A stretch of 64,000 nucleotides of DNA from Trypanosoma brucei gambiense DAL972 (GCF_000210295.1 NC_026736.1:62001-126000), one strand, 5' to 3'. Shown: positions 12,401 to 23,558, numbered from the stretch's first letter. Made by a program: numbers and translations. The notes: generated by a model from the letters alone, not told the origin.

Positions 12401-12553
12401 TTGAAAGTTCAGGTGCCACGGATACTGCGGGGATATATTCGCACACACAATCAAGGGTGAATTAATTCATATAAGTGAAAAAGACATAATATTAACGCTG
12501 TCGAAAAGCATATATTGATTGCGGATGGAGGGACCAAATGACGCTTTATGCAC
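9473..12553. repeat. Array copy 1 spacer and start of copy 2, no gene seen
   Basis: AT-rich sequence that closely matches 13483-16560 and 17498-19931. It contains short open frames, such as plus-strand 10126-10344, that recur in other copies. Because the whole unit is conserved at the same level, this says nothing about coding. A short GA run lies near 11621. In the transcript sense this is the 3' flank of the array genes. Confidence 0.6.
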
Positions 12554-13252
12554 CTACAGGGAGAATAACAATACTGAATATATTGTGTTGTAAATCGATC
12601 GTAGTGGCTGTTCAGAAATACCCTCCTGTTGCTCAGCCGGCCGGGATGGACCCTCAGATTCAGTTGGAGTGTTCACTTCCTTATTGGAACCTGCAACTTG
12701 TTTTGCGGGTGCGGAATTACCATCACTTTGCGAAACCTTTTGGTTGGGTTTATTTTCTGTCGAATCATCACGTTTTCCCGCTGGACTGCCAATCCGTTTC
12801 TTCTCTCCTGGTGGTGATGGGGCCGAGTCGGGACTGTCAACAATGTTGTCTCGAGCCTCTGGACCTGATGGAACCCTCGGCTCCGGATTCGGGTCACCAT
12901 TTTCTTTCACTTCTGAACCCTCCGGATTTGCGACATTTAGTCCGAAATAAGCGGCAAGGAGGGCCCGGTCGCAAGTGGCATACCACGGACAGCCCCAGCC
13001 GCCGATGCAGACGGTGCAGTTTCCTGGTCGAGAAACGTGTAGCTTTTCCTTTGGAAACTGCGTGCACCCCTGTTGTGCATACTGAGCTAGTTTCTGCTTT
13101 CCCTCGGAAGTCGAAAGTACAGCGGAATCACGAAGGTCTGGGCAATCCACCAACTCCGCCGTCGGAACCAGCGCGCGAGAAGCGGAAACATGCATTAAAC
13201 AAAGCGTCAATGCAAACGCAATCAGCACGCACCGAACACCAAAACTTGACAT
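12554..13252 (-). CDS. Secreted cysteine-patterned surface protein, array copy 2
   Basis: A 232-residue protein with an N-terminal signal peptide (about residues 1-25). A small domain has cysteines at 37, 63, 79, 82, 88 and 94, including the motif GNCTVC-x5-CPW-x3-C. A hydrophilic Pro/Ser/Asn/Lys-rich stalk follows (about 110-210), then a short hydrophobic tail ending VLLFSL. The tail suggests removal for a GPI anchor, or else a weak anchor. A pyrimidine tract with AG at about 13272 sits just before the ATG. Compared with the next copy, the last 88 residues differ at only 4 positions, while the cysteine domain is about 27% identical. I do not recognise the family with certainty. The small secreted ESAG9-type proteins of T. 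brucei are my first candidate, from memory only. A surface or secreted role at the host or vector interface is inference. Confidence 0.85.
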   Translation of the reverse strand: MSSFGVRCVLIAFALTLCLMHVSASRALVPTAELVDCPDLRDSAVLSTSEGKQKLAQYAQQGCTQFPKEKLHVSRPGNCTVCIGGWGCPWYATCDRALLAAYFGLNVANPEGSEVKENGDPNPEPRVPSGPEARDNIVDSPDSAPSPPGEKKRIGSPAGKRDDSTENKPNQKVSQSDGNSAPAKQVAGSNKEVNTPTESEGPSRPAEQQEGISEQPLRSIYNTIYSVLLFSL

Positions 13253-16200
13253 CGCTTACTATAAAGTCACACTAACAAAAAAAAGGCAAATATTGAAAAA
13301 AAATTATTTTCGATGCAAAGCAACTCAATTTTTATCCAAAGATGCCTCCTCAACAACTCCTTCTATATTAAAGAGACACGCTCACACCTGTGTTATTCCA
13401 GCAATTCAACAGAATATGAGAGTGGCAAACCGTATTTGTTTAGGTTGAAATCTCATCCATTTGCACCCGCTTGACAACTCCAATCTTACGGTATTTACGA
13501 TGGGAATCCTTTGGGAAATGGCGAGGCGCAATAATGTTACGTCCTTCAGTGCTGTTGAACACAGTTGGAGCTTTAACCACAAAAACATAACATTCAAATA
13601 AAATCAACAGCCCTCTAACGCTTGCGGAATATGTATGTAGAAAAAATAACTCAAAAATTTAAATAAATTAATACCTCAGTAATTGTTTTCCTTTTAATTT
13701 TTCTTCATGACAGAAATTAAATGTGCCTCTCCTGAGGGTCGCAAAATGCCGCCTTGTCACTCGAGTGCATATCCGATGAGATTAACCTCTTCAGAAACGG
13801 GAAGTTACTCATATTTACACTGAGCTCTGCGTATGAATGCGCCCCCACATGCATCGGGATGCCTTGACATGAACTCAAGTGATGAACCCTAAAAATTATT
13901 TATCAGCAAAGTCGTCTCAGTTTCATAATTGAGATGCCAACGTGAGCAGGACGAAGTGGTCCCACTCAAAATGAGAATTCAGTTGAAATAAATAATAGTG
14001 ACGAGTTTCGTCCCGCAAAAATCTCCCAAGGTGAAAGTCCTCACATAAAACTCCACCCCCAAAAGAAAACCAAAAAAATTTTAAACATATTTCCCTGTTC
14101 TTCCTTCACGAACATCTTTTCGCATCCGAGCCGTTGAGATGTTTCATTTTAGTTGCATTCACATCCGACGCATTCATTTCTACCATTTCTATTTGCACTT
14201 GAGCTGCTTAGCAACAAAAAAAGAATTTCAACACAAATCTTCCCCAACCTTGTCTATAATAATAATCATAATAATTACATTGGTTTTCCACCGACCAAAT
14301 TGTCAACCTCCAATAGCGCTAGTTTTATTTCAAAGGCAAAACAACGCACTGAATTAAATCATGTACTGAAAATATATAACTTTGTGGTGACATTTTTTAA
14401 AATTGTTTTTACTGCATTCCTCCACATTTCCACCTGAAAGGGCACAGCTCCGCTTTCTGGATTCAGTTCTGCTCAGTGCTTGGGAGTTCCGCAAACATGA
14501 AACAATTGCTCCCTCCATTCAGTAACGGAAACATAACGGGGAGGTTCAGTGATAAAATCTTTGAGCCCATGCATCAAACAGGAAAGAATTTACAACATAA
14601 AAGATGATTCGCACGAAATTACAAACGTTTAACTGTCAAGGTGCAGTGACATTAACTGGTGTCGACTCAACGTAAGCTTTCAACAATGCCCCTCTTTTTC
14701 CTCTTTTTTTTTGTTAATTCAGGGAAATCATAACATAAAAGTGGCCGCTGCGAGTCACTTTGCGACGGAAAAACATTACTATTAAATAAATTTCTCAACA
14801 TAACTCACAGATGCCGCTACCAAAAGCGATGGGAATTGTGCTGAAACGTCACATCTTGTGGTATAAATTCGTGAGATATTTCCTCCTGACGTATAAAAAC
14901 GGATATTTGTGCATTCAACAAACTCGTAATGGTTCCTCATGAATAGTTTTCGGAAAAGGTTCAAATAATCACCAACGTGAGCACAACGCCTGCAGTGATG
15001 CGAGTATTTATAAACGTCTCATGCAAAATTTAAGTTAACTGTGTTGAACTGTAATAAAGTTAAATTCAATTGAATGAGTTGAGGTTACTGTGTGGAGGTA
15101 TTCACCACTCGTAACATCATGAGGAATTCGCCACACCTCCAACGTAATCATTTAAACTCCGCATGTAATTTGATAGAGAGTTATGTATGCAATTTAAAGT
15201 TGCTTCAACTGCCTTTTTCTTTCCCCCCTCTCTCCTTTGAAATTGACTGATTCGTATATATTTTATTAACCCTCCCGCCCCATGAGGAACTCGGGCACTT
15301 CCGATAACAACAAATCAAACACCATTGGCGTAACGCTCAGGTGGTTTCAATGCGAAAAGTTTCTCAACCGGGGAGTATTCGGTATTGTAAACTCCGTTTC
15401 TTTCGTCCTTAACGTTAATTAATGGAGTTATAATTCACAGGTCAAAACAAACGACATAACCAACGCCATTAACACCATTTGTCTTTTTATTCCTTTCTTT
15501 CTTATTTAGCCTGCAAGGGAGAATTCAAGTGAGTAAAGGCATGATGTTATCAATAGCCCAGAAACCAAAACAAATGTGTGTTATTTATGTACCTGAGGTT
15601 TCAGTTTGTTTTTAGTTTATAAAAAGAGAGAGAGAGAGGAAAAAATATTAAAATGGCACAACTCACACCAAATATGGTGCGTAGGAACATAAAGAAAAAC
15701 ATCTTCTAAAAAGGGCTGCTTAAATAACTTAACTGTTGAGGGTTAATATCACCAATCACAGTGTTCATTCCCGCTGATAAACATGAAGTGAAAAAAAAAT
15801 CCAACTGAATATCAGCTTAATTTTAGTCAGCATACCTCAAGCGGATGCACACGTAACATTCCCCTCGGAACCCCAATATTACAAACGCTACTTTTTGTTT
15901 TATGCGTGAGAATTTATGGAGAGAGCAAATAACCGAAGTTGTGAAATAGCGTAAATGGCAGTCATAACGCAACATCACGGGAATATGAAACGAAATAGCG
16001 AGTCACAGCTATCACTTTATTAAAGCAAAAGGAAAAAAAATTTCAAACCAGGAGCAAATGCAAGTTGAAAATAAACCTGGTGGTAGAGTGGTATAACTGC
16101 CCTCTCCCACTTTTGAGATTAAGAAACAAAAAAAGCAGCAACAACATATAGTCATTCCCAATTTCTTTAGTAAACTTGCGTACCACTGTACGTTTCGCAA

Positions 16201-16560
16201 ATATTAAAATCTATTCACTACTGACTCAGGTCGAATGTTAAATATCATCGTAAAACGCCATTCGGGGCAAATGGCGTGTTTAAAGCTCGTTCAAAATATC
16301 CTACAGGACATTCTCCCCCTATGGTTCATATAATTCACAGCCCCGTAACGATTTGAAGACGGTTATACCATTATTAGGAAACAACATACTGTAGGAATTA
16401 GAAGCCCGTTGAAAGTTCAGGTGCCACGGATACTGCGGGGATATATTCGCACACACAATCAAGGGTGGATTAATTCACATAAGTGAAAAAGACATAATAT
16501 TAACGCTTTTGAAAAGCATATATTGATTGCGGATGGGGGACCAAATGACGCTTTATGCAC
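13253..16560. repeat. Array copy 2 spacer, no gene seen
   Basis: Repeat-unit sequence matching 9473-12553 and 17269-19931. The segment 13253-13300 includes the pyrimidine tract and splice acceptor of the gene. A 63-codon minus-strand frame at 13406-13597 recurs at 17421-17612, but the surrounding non-coding bases are equally conserved, so I do not call it. Confidence 0.6.
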
Positions 16561-17268
16561 CTACAGGGAGAATAACAATACTGAATATATTGTGTTGTAA
16601 ATCGATCGTAGTGGCTGTTCAGAAATACTTCCCTGTTGCTCAGCGGGCCGGGATGGACCCTCAGATTCAGTTGGAGTGTTCACTTCCTTATTGGAACCTG
16701 CAACTTGTTTTGCGGGTGCGGAATTACCATCACTTTGCGAAACCTTTTGGTTGGGTTTATTTTCTGTTGAATCCTCACGTTTTCCCGCTGGACTGTCAAT
16801 TCGTTTTTTCTCTCCTGGTGGTGATGGGGTCGAGTCGTCTGCGGTGGTCCCGTTCTCCTGCGCATCATAATTGCGGCGGACGGGACCGGCTGGGTTTCCC
16901 GGGTTTAAGTCGTTTCGTTCCCTCGCGTCATTCAATTCTGGTTTGTTAACCGCAGCTCCAAAAAAACGGAGGAAATCAACAGATACGCACGTATGTTTCC
17001 ACGGACAGAGTAAACTGTGGAAACAAACGGTGCAGTTTCCTTTCTTAACTCTCACTGTTCCCCCTCGCTTCTCCATCACGCAGTGGTCCTTCGCGTACTT
17101 CTCGAAATCCGACCGACCCGCTCCACTGGACAGAGCGATAAATGCCTCTAAGCGTTTGCATTGTGGAACGTCCTTTACAAGGATGTAGTCCTCCGTAGCA
17201 GACACGTCCGAAGGGAAAAACAGCAGCGACAATGAAAACAAAAGAAACAAGACTTCAAACCTCAACAT
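16561..17268 (-). CDS. Secreted cysteine-patterned surface protein, array copy 3
   Basis: A 235-residue paralogue of the gene at 12554-13252. It has a signal peptide (residues 1 to about 24), cysteines at exactly the same residue numbers (37, 63, 79, 82, 88, 94), the GNCTVC and CPW motifs, a Pro/Ser/Lys stalk and an almost identical hydrophobic tail. I chose the ATG at 17268. The frame stays open further upstream only through non-ATG codons and across the pyrimidine tract plus AG (about 17286) that should be the trans-splice site. The sharp change from divergent to near-identical sequence at about residue 148 suggests selection on the N-terminal domain plus homogenisation of the rest. An N-glycosylation sequon, NGT, occurs in the stalk and is absent at that place in copy 2. 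Function unknown; see copy 2 for the ESAG9-like possibility. Confidence 0.85.
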   Translation of the reverse strand: MLRFEVLFLLFSLSLLFFPSDVSATEDYILVKDVPQCKRLEAFIALSSGAGRSDFEKYAKDHCVMEKRGGTVRVKKGNCTVCFHSLLCPWKHTCVSVDFLRFFGAAVNKPELNDARERNDLNPGNPAGPVRRNYDAQENGTTADDSTPSPPGEKKRIDSPAGKREDSTENKPNQKVSQSDGNSAPAKQVAGSNKEVNTPTESEGPSRPAEQQGSISEQPLRSIYNTIYSVLLFSL

Positions 17269-20181
17269 TGCTTTATGATGTATTACCTTAAAAGGAAAAA
17301 GGCAAATACTGAAAAAGATTATTTTCGATGCAAAGCAACTCAATTTTTATCCAAAGATGCCTCCTCAACAACTCCTTCTATATTAAAGAGACACGCTCAC
17401 ACCTGTGTTATTCCAGCAATTCAACAGAATATGAGAGTGGCAAACCGTATTTGTTTAGGTTGAAATCTCATCCATTTGCACCCGCTTGACAACTCCAATC
17501 TTACGGTATTTACGATGAGAATCCTTTGGGAAATGGCGAGGCGCAATAATGTTACGTTCTTCAGTGCTGTTGAACACAGTTGGAGCTTTAACCACAAAAA
17601 CATAACATTCAAATAAAATCAACAGCCCTCTAACGCTTGCGGAATATGTATGTAGAAAAAATAACTTAAAAATTTAAACAAATTAATACCTCAGTAATTG
17701 TTTTCCTTTTAATTTTTATTCATGACAAAAATGAAATGTGCTTCTCCTGAGGATCGCAAAACGCCGCCTTGTCATTCGAGTGCATATCCGATGAGATTAA
17801 CCTCTTCAGAAACGGGAAGTTACTCATATTTACACTGAGCTCTCCGTATGAATGCGCCACCACATGCATCGGAATGCCTTGACATGAACTCAAGTGATGA
17901 ACCCTAAAAATTATTTATCAGCAAAGTCGTCTCAGTTTCATAATTGAGATGCCAACGTGAGCAGGACGAAGTGGTCCCACTCAAAATGAGAATTCAGTTG
18001 AAATAAATAATGGTGACGAATTTCGTCTCACAAAAATCTCCCAAGGTGAAAGTCCTCACATAAAACTCCACCCCCAAAAGAAAACCAAAAAAATTTTAAA
18101 CATATTTCCCTGTTCTTCCTTCACGAACATCTTTTCGCATCCGAGCCGTTGAGATGTTTCATTTTAGTTGCATTCACATCCGACGCATTCATTTCTACCA
18201 TTTCTATTTGCACTTGAGCTGCTTAGCAACAAAAAAAGAATTTCAACACAAATCTTCCCCAACCTTGTCCATAATAATAATCATAATAATTACAATGGTT
18301 TTCCACCGACCAAATTGTCAACCTCCAATAGCGCTAGTTTTATTTCAAAGGCAAAACAACGCACTGAATTAAATCATGTACTGAAAATATATAACTTTGT
18401 GGCGACATTTTTTAAAATTGTTTTTATTGCATTCCTCCACATTTCCACCTGAAAAGGCACAACTCCGCTTTCTGGATTCAGTTCTGCTCAGTGCTTGGGA
18501 GTTCCGCAAACATGAAACAATTGCTCCCTCCATTCAGTAACGCAAACATAACGGGGAGGTTCAGTAATAAAATCTTTGAGCCCATGCATCAAACAGGAAA
18601 GAATTCACAACATAAAAGATGATTCGGACGAAATTACAAACGTTTAACTGTCAAGGTGCAGTGACATTAACTGGTGTCGACTCAACGTAAGCTTTCAACA
18701 ATGCCCCTCTTTTTCCTCTTTTTTTTTTTGTTAATTCAGGGAAATCATAACATAAAATTGGCCGCTGCGAGTCACTTTGCAACGGAAAAACATTACTATT
18801 AAATAAATTTCTCAACATAACTCACAGATGCCGCTACCAAAAGCGATGGGAATTGTGCTGAAACGTCACATCTTGTGGTATAAATTCGTGAGATATTCCC
18901 TCCTTACGTATAAAAACGGATATTTGTGCATTAAACAAACTCGTAATGGTTCCTCATGAATAGTTTTCGGAAAAGGTTCAAATAATCACCAACGTGAGCA
19001 CAACGCCTGCAGTGATGCGAGTATTTATAAACGTCTCATGCAAAATTTAAGTTAACTGTGTTGAACTGTAATAAAGTTAAATTCAATTGAATGAGTTGAG
19101 GTTACTGTGTGGAGGTATTCACCACTCGTAACATCATGAGGAATTCGCCACACCTCCAACGTAATCATTTAAACTCCGCATGTAATTTGATGGAGAGTTA
19201 TGTATGCAATTTAAAGTTGCTTCAACTGCCTTTTTCTTTCCCCCCTCTCTCCTTTGAAATTGACTGATTCGTATATATTTTATTAACCCTCCCGCCCCAT
19301 GAGGAACTCGGGCACTTCCGATAACAACAAATCAAACACCATTGGCGTAACGCTCAGGTGGTTTCAATGCGAAAAGTTTCTCAACCGGGGAGTATTCGGT
19401 ATTGTAAACTCCGTTTCTTTCGTCCTTAACGTTAATTAATGGAGTTATAATTCACAGGTCAAAACAAACGACATAACCAACGCCATTAACACCATTTGTC
19501 TTTTTATTCCTTTCTTTCTTATTTAGCCTGCAAGGGAGAATTCAAGTGAGTAAAGGCATGATGATATCAATAGCCCAGAAACCAAAACAAATAAATGTGT
19601 GTTATTTATGTACCTGAGGTTTCAGTTTGTTTTTAGTTTATAAAAAGAGAGAGAGAGAGAGGGAAAAAATATTAAAATGGCACAACTCACACCAAATATG
19701 GTGCGTAGGAACATAAAGAAAAACATCTTCTAAAAAGGGCTGCTTAAATAACTTAACTGTTGAAGGTTAATATCACCAATCACAGTGTTCATTTTCCCGC
19801 TGATAAACATGAAGTGAAAAAACAACAATCCAACTGAATATCAGCTTAATTTTAATCAGCGTACCTCAAGCGGATGCACACATAACATTCCCCTCGGAAC
19901 CCCAATATTACAAACGCTACTTTTTGTTTTTACCCCCCAAGTTAACGCAACTTCCCATGAGGAAAAAAAAAATCCCTCAACTCATCTTAACAATCATCAT
20001 CTTTTCACCGAATTTACTGCAAGCGAACAACTGGATAAAACCCCGTCGACACCAATTCATTGGCCCAACACACACCCAAACCCAAACAAACATCAACTAA
20101 CACATCATATCTGCGTGAATGAACCTGAATCAAAAAAAAAACGAAGAGGAAACTTCACATGGCCAATATTTAATTTCTTTT
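17269..20181. repeat. Array copy 3 spacer and right junction
   Basis: Spacer of the third unit up to 19931, where the match to the copy 1/2 and copy 2/3 junctions ends inside a TTTTTGTTTT motif. From 19932 the sequence is unique and forms the 3' flank of NAA20. No gene is visible. Confidence 0.6.
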
Positions 20182-20742
20182 TTAATTCCACTCCAATTCA
20201 TCAGGACGCACCGGTGTGGAAAGGGGAATGACACTACTTTTCGTCCTTTCCTTATCTCTGGGCATTGCCTTTCGCATGTCAAGTGCATCTTCATTTTCCT
20301 TAAAAGGACCTTTTGAGCCACTGCCGTGATAATAATCCAATACGCGTCTATACACCACATATCCAAGTCCTCGATACATATCTTGTGCAACTTTATTACT
20401 TTGTCTTACAAAAAGATCTACAAAATACGCATTGTGAATATATTCAGTGGTTGCCTCAAGTTCTTTCATGAGTGTTACACCCAACCCAAGTCGTCGGAAG
20501 GTTGGCGCTACCGTAACTGCTGATACGTGTCCATGGAAATCTTCAGCTTCACCTTCCGCTTTTCCGAGTGTATAAGCCATCGTAACACCTGTAGTCGGAT
20601 GAATGCAAATGCGTTGATACTCGGGCCAATGCGTTACATATTCTCCATAAAAAGAGGAATTATATGTTTCAGTTAACTGGTCCATGTTGACAAAGTTAAA
20701 AGACATAATGTCCACTAAGTTGAAATCCCTAAAAGTGCTCAT
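20182..20742 (-). CDS. NAA20: NatB catalytic subunit, N-terminal acetyltransferase NAA20
   Basis: A 186-residue GNAT-fold acetyltransferase that should acetylate nascent proteins starting Met-Asp, Met-Glu, Met-Asn or Met-Gln, at the ribosome together with NAA25. The sequence follows human NAA20 end to end: an N-terminal LTETY...FY...Y..HWPEY block (residues 23-42), GKAEG (60-64), GHV-x-A-x-x-VAP (71-80), the acetyl-CoA loop RRLGLG (83-88), FVDLFVR-x-SN, a GLGY-x-VYR segment, and the C-terminal DMRKA...RD and PVRP-x-ELE motifs. Length matches the family. The ATG at 20742 aligns with the family start. A pyrimidine tract (about 20800-20850) and AG near 20768 precede it. It is the last single-copy gene before the surface-protein array. 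Confidence 0.95.
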   Translation of the reverse strand: MSTFRDFNLVDIMSFNFVNMDQLTETYNSSFYGEYVTHWPEYQRICIHPTTGVTMAYTLGKAEGEAEDFHGHVSAVTVAPTFRRLGLGVTLMKELEATTEYIHNAYFVDLFVRQSNKVAQDMYRGLGYVVYRRVLDYYHGSGSKGPFKENEDALDMRKAMPRDKERTKSSVIPLSTPVRPDELEWN

Positions 20743-20767
20743 GGCGATACGGACTGTTTCTCTCTTC

Positions 20768-20860
20768 CTACCAGTTGTTGTTGTTGTTGGTAGTTGTTTT
20801 GCGTGACAATTGTAAAAAAAGAAAAAGAAAGCGAAGAGACGTCACAAACAACAAAAAAAG
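20768..20860 (-). promoter_or_regulatory. Probable trans-splice acceptor of NAA20
   Basis: On the minus strand a long pyrimidine tract is followed by a spacer and then a TAG at about 20768, roughly 26 nt before the ATG. A (CA)n run lies just upstream of the tract (20877-20907). Confidence 0.45.
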
Positions 20861-20874
20861 TGTGTGCGTGTGCA

Positions 20875-20914
<40 letters not shown>

Positions 20915-21089
20915 GAGGGTTATTGTGCGACAATAATCATGCTACCGATAGCATTTACTCATGTTCAAGCGATTAGGTGGGGAAGTTACGGAACCGTGGA
21001 AAAACAAATGTGCCCAACCAGTATGCACATCGGTTTACCGCCAACGGCGCCTTTTCTTTATATTCGACTCGTCACTTCCATTTAAACGG

Positions 21090-23558
21090 TTACAGAAAGA
21101 AGATGTTTCTCCTCATCATCATTTCCCATGATTTAGGCATCGAATTCAGTAAATTGCTGGTGTTTATATGTTGGACCCTCCAGTTTCTTTTTGTTTTCAT
21201 ACCAATCCCTCGTAACTTTGCGTTGTTTTGAACCACTGTGCTCCTATAGCGGTCATCATGTGGCACCTCCGTGCGTAGCACTTTTCGAGGCCGCTCACTG
21301 CCATCATCCAACACAACTGATGTTGTTTCTCTTGCCACTTTTCTATCTTCCTTAATGAGTCCTTGCAACTGTGAGCGAACTTCGCTGGGTCTTTTGTCAA
21401 TACCAAAGTTTTGAGCGACATGACCCAAATGAAGGGCATCGGAATTGAAGAAAAGACGCTTAAGTTCCCTGGAATGACCGGCGTATGCTCTTATGTATGA
21501 CTGATAGGCGAATAATGCAAGTCTGGTGATGTCATCAGTTCTGCCGGTGCTTTCATCATTCACATTTTCTTCGTTTGAATGCCGCTTCATAACTAGTCGG
21601 CATATGGCGCGCTCCAAAGTTGCAGTGCTCTGAGCCCACATGTGATTGGCTTTGGGATCCAATTTAGTTAAATAAAAGAGGAATGACTCATATTTCCTTT
21701 CCTCTATGATTCCCGATTCGGCATTGGCACCTTTCGCCATGGAACCTAATTTAGTTTCCTTTGCTAAGAAGTTACTCAAATAAGATGCATACCCCTCCTC
21801 GTGTGGCATGAGAAATAACATGGAATCCCCCGTGTTACCAATACGTGCTGTGCGGCCAATGCGATGAATGTAACACGGCGCATCAGTAGGAGGATCATAA
21901 TGCACAATCCAATCAACATTAGGCATGTCAAGCCCCCGCGCGGCAACGTCTGTGCAAAAGAGAATTCCCTTTTTGGAAGGTTGAACGCTGCTGTCCATAT
22001 GTTTGAAGGCATGGAAAACAGAGGCTCGATCAACTTGTGACATATTACCGTGCAGTTTAAATATGTTAACGTCAAGAACAGCATTTTTTTCGGATAATTC
22101 ATTTACTTCAGTCGGATCCTCATCATCCGAGTCATCATCAAAAGTGACAACGTCCTCATCTCGACCCTCGTGAATGTGCCTATTGGCTTCCCCAATACGC
22201 TTTTTTAAGCTGTAGCGATTTGAGTTTTTTTGAGGTGCGCCAGCGCTTCTGCCACTGTTTGTCTTGCCACGAAAAGGTGACTTCAATCTGGACAACAAAT
22301 AATAATGAAATTCAGCACTGTCTGCAGTTGAAACAAAAACGATAAGTCTTTGAGCTCCAGCGTCCAACTGCGACCGAAGAAAGCTTATGAGTGTTGCCAG
22401 GCGGTGCTTTGTTGGTACCAATACATAGTGTTGCCGCAACGATGAAGGAATAGAAAAAGTGTCCTCCGTCTCACCAACGCGAACAATATTATCCCGTAGC
22501 GCAAAATGAGAGAGTCGTTCAACAGCCGCCGTTATGGTGGCCGAAACGAGAACTCGTTTAAACGAGGATTGCGCGTCCCCGCCGCCTGTTTGGTGTGCGT
22601 CCCGTTTCTTCGCTACTAACAAATCCATAACCTCACGAATAGTCTTTTCGAACCCCATATCGAGTAACCGATCAGCCTCATCCAACACAATAGTTTGCAA
22701 CTCCTCTACTCGAAAGGATGATGTGGCCTTGAGATGATCCAAAAGCCTTCCAGGCGTCGTTGCCAAAATTGTTATTCCTTTTCGTAGTCTCGCCTTTTCC
22801 TTGTGCCTATTCTCACCTCCATGAATCCCGCCTACCGTAAGGAAGAGGGCACAACGCGTAAGAATAGTGAGTACATCCGACACCTGTACTACCAACTCTC
22901 GAACTGGACACAAAACAATAATGACAGAACCGACGTCACGCTTCAGTGGCCGGGTGTCGCAATCGCAGAGCAATTGATGAAGCAGAGGAAGCGCATACGC
23001 TAAAGTTTTACCGCTTCCCGTCTCGCTTCTGACGAGAACATCACGTGTTTTATCAACCATGGGCATCCAACTAAGTTTTTGTATGCGCGTCAACGAGTTA
23101 ATGCACAAAACTTCTGTTAAGGGCCGAATCAACTTCTTGTGCACAAGTTCTGCTATGGGAGGAAGTGATTCGGCTTCATGGCTTACACTATCTGCTTGAA
23201 ACGCCACGGACTCCGCCTCAACTTCTTTCGGTACCGGCACTACTTTTGAAGCTGTTCGTTTTACGGGAACGTCACTTGATTTTTTCACACGTCCCACCGT
23301 TCCACCGTCGGGTTTCTGCTGCTGAACTTCCGAAGAATGTTGAGTCTTTTTGCCTTTTATAGATTCGCTAGAATTTGCATATTGCGTTGCCGCTTGGTTT
23401 TTCCTTTTGGCAGCACCCTTCACAACCACTTCGTCACTAATATCAGTTAACTGAGATGAACCGGTAGCAGAGAGTAAATGCCGAAGTGCGTCTTGTTCGT
23501 CATTTTCCGTAAGGCCGTGAACACAGAGATGAGCCCTCTCGGAACCCGCTAGTGACAT
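21090..23558 (-). CDS. DDX31: DEAD-box RNA helicase, DDX31/Dbp7 type
   Basis: An 822-residue ATP-dependent RNA helicase, likely nucleolar and acting in assembly of the large ribosomal subunit. Motifs appear in order: I ETGSGKT (about 180), Ia PVRELV, Ib TPGRLLDHL, II DEAD (about 290), III SAT (about 340), then V DVAARGLD and VI HRIGRTAR (about 566). The C-terminus has the block SYIRAYAGHSRELKRLF followed by LHLGHVAQNFG, typical of DDX31/Dbp7 proteins (DUF4217). There is a long lysine-rich N-terminal extension and a mostly acidic insert between motifs IV and V. Position 1a has PVRE where PTRE is usual. The frame stays open 5' of this ATG, but that stretch is a poly-proline reading of the pyrimidine tract before the splice site, so I start at the ATG at 23558. 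Confidence 0.93.
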   Translation of the reverse strand: MSLAGSERAHLCVHGLTENDEQDALRHLLSATGSSQLTDISDEVVVKGAAKRKNQAATQYANSSESIKGKKTQHSSEVQQQKPDGGTVGRVKKSSDVPVKRTASKVVPVPKEVEAESVAFQADSVSHEAESLPPIAELVHKKLIRPLTEVLCINSLTRIQKLSWMPMVDKTRDVLVRSETGSGKTLAYALPLLHQLLCDCDTRPLKRDVGSVIIVLCPVRELVVQVSDVLTILTRCALFLTVGGIHGGENRHKEKARLRKGITILATTPGRLLDHLKATSSFRVEELQTIVLDEADRLLDMGFEKTIREVMDLLVAKKRDAHQTGGGDAQSSFKRVLVSATITAAVERLSHFALRDNIVRVGETEDTFSIPSSLRQHYVLVPTKHRLATLISFLRSQLDAGAQRLIVFVSTADSAEFHYYLLSRLKSPFRGKTNSGRSAGAPQKNSNRYSLKKRIGEANRHIHEGRDEDVVTFDDDSDDEDPTEVNELSEKNAVLDVNIFKLHGNMSQVDRASVFHAFKHMDSSVQPSKKGILFCTDVAARGLDMPNVDWIVHYDPPTDAPCYIHRIGRTARIGNTGDSMLFLMPHEEGYASYLSNFLAKETKLGSMAKGANAESGIIEERKYESFLFYLTKLDPKANHMWAQSTATLERAICRLVMKRHSNEENVNDESTGRTDDITRLALFAYQSYIRAYAGHSRELKRLFFNSDALHLGHVAQNFGIDKRPSEVRSQLQGLIKEDRKVARETTSVVLDDGSERPRKVLRTEVPHDDRYRSTVVQNNAKLRGIGMKTKRNWRVQHINTSNLLNSMPKSWEMMMRRNIFFL

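Larger units (their letters stand above)
8254..19931. repeat. Tandem array of about 4.0-kb units (three copies, the first disrupted)
   Basis: The same block start recurs at 8254, 11894 and 15902, and the block ends at about 19931, where similarity stops abruptly. The spacing of copies 2 and 3 is 4008 bp. Copy 1 measures 3640 bp because it contains satellite sequence and a 100-N gap. Units look about 95-98% identical by eye outside the genes. Each complete unit holds a minus-strand gene near its first 0.6-1.4 kb followed by a roughly 2.6-kb AT-rich spacer. A GA microsatellite in the spacer differs in length between copies (near 11621, 15628 and 19648). Confidence 0.92.

Noticed and set aside
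12538..13275. 245-codon plus-strand frame opposite the array gene
   Set aside because: Antisense shadow; the minus frame has a signal peptide, a cysteine pattern shared with the next copy and a splice acceptor.
13406..13597. 63-codon minus-strand frame conserved upstream of each array gene
   Set aside because: Flanking non-coding bases are just as conserved, and it lies upstream of the predicted splice acceptor.
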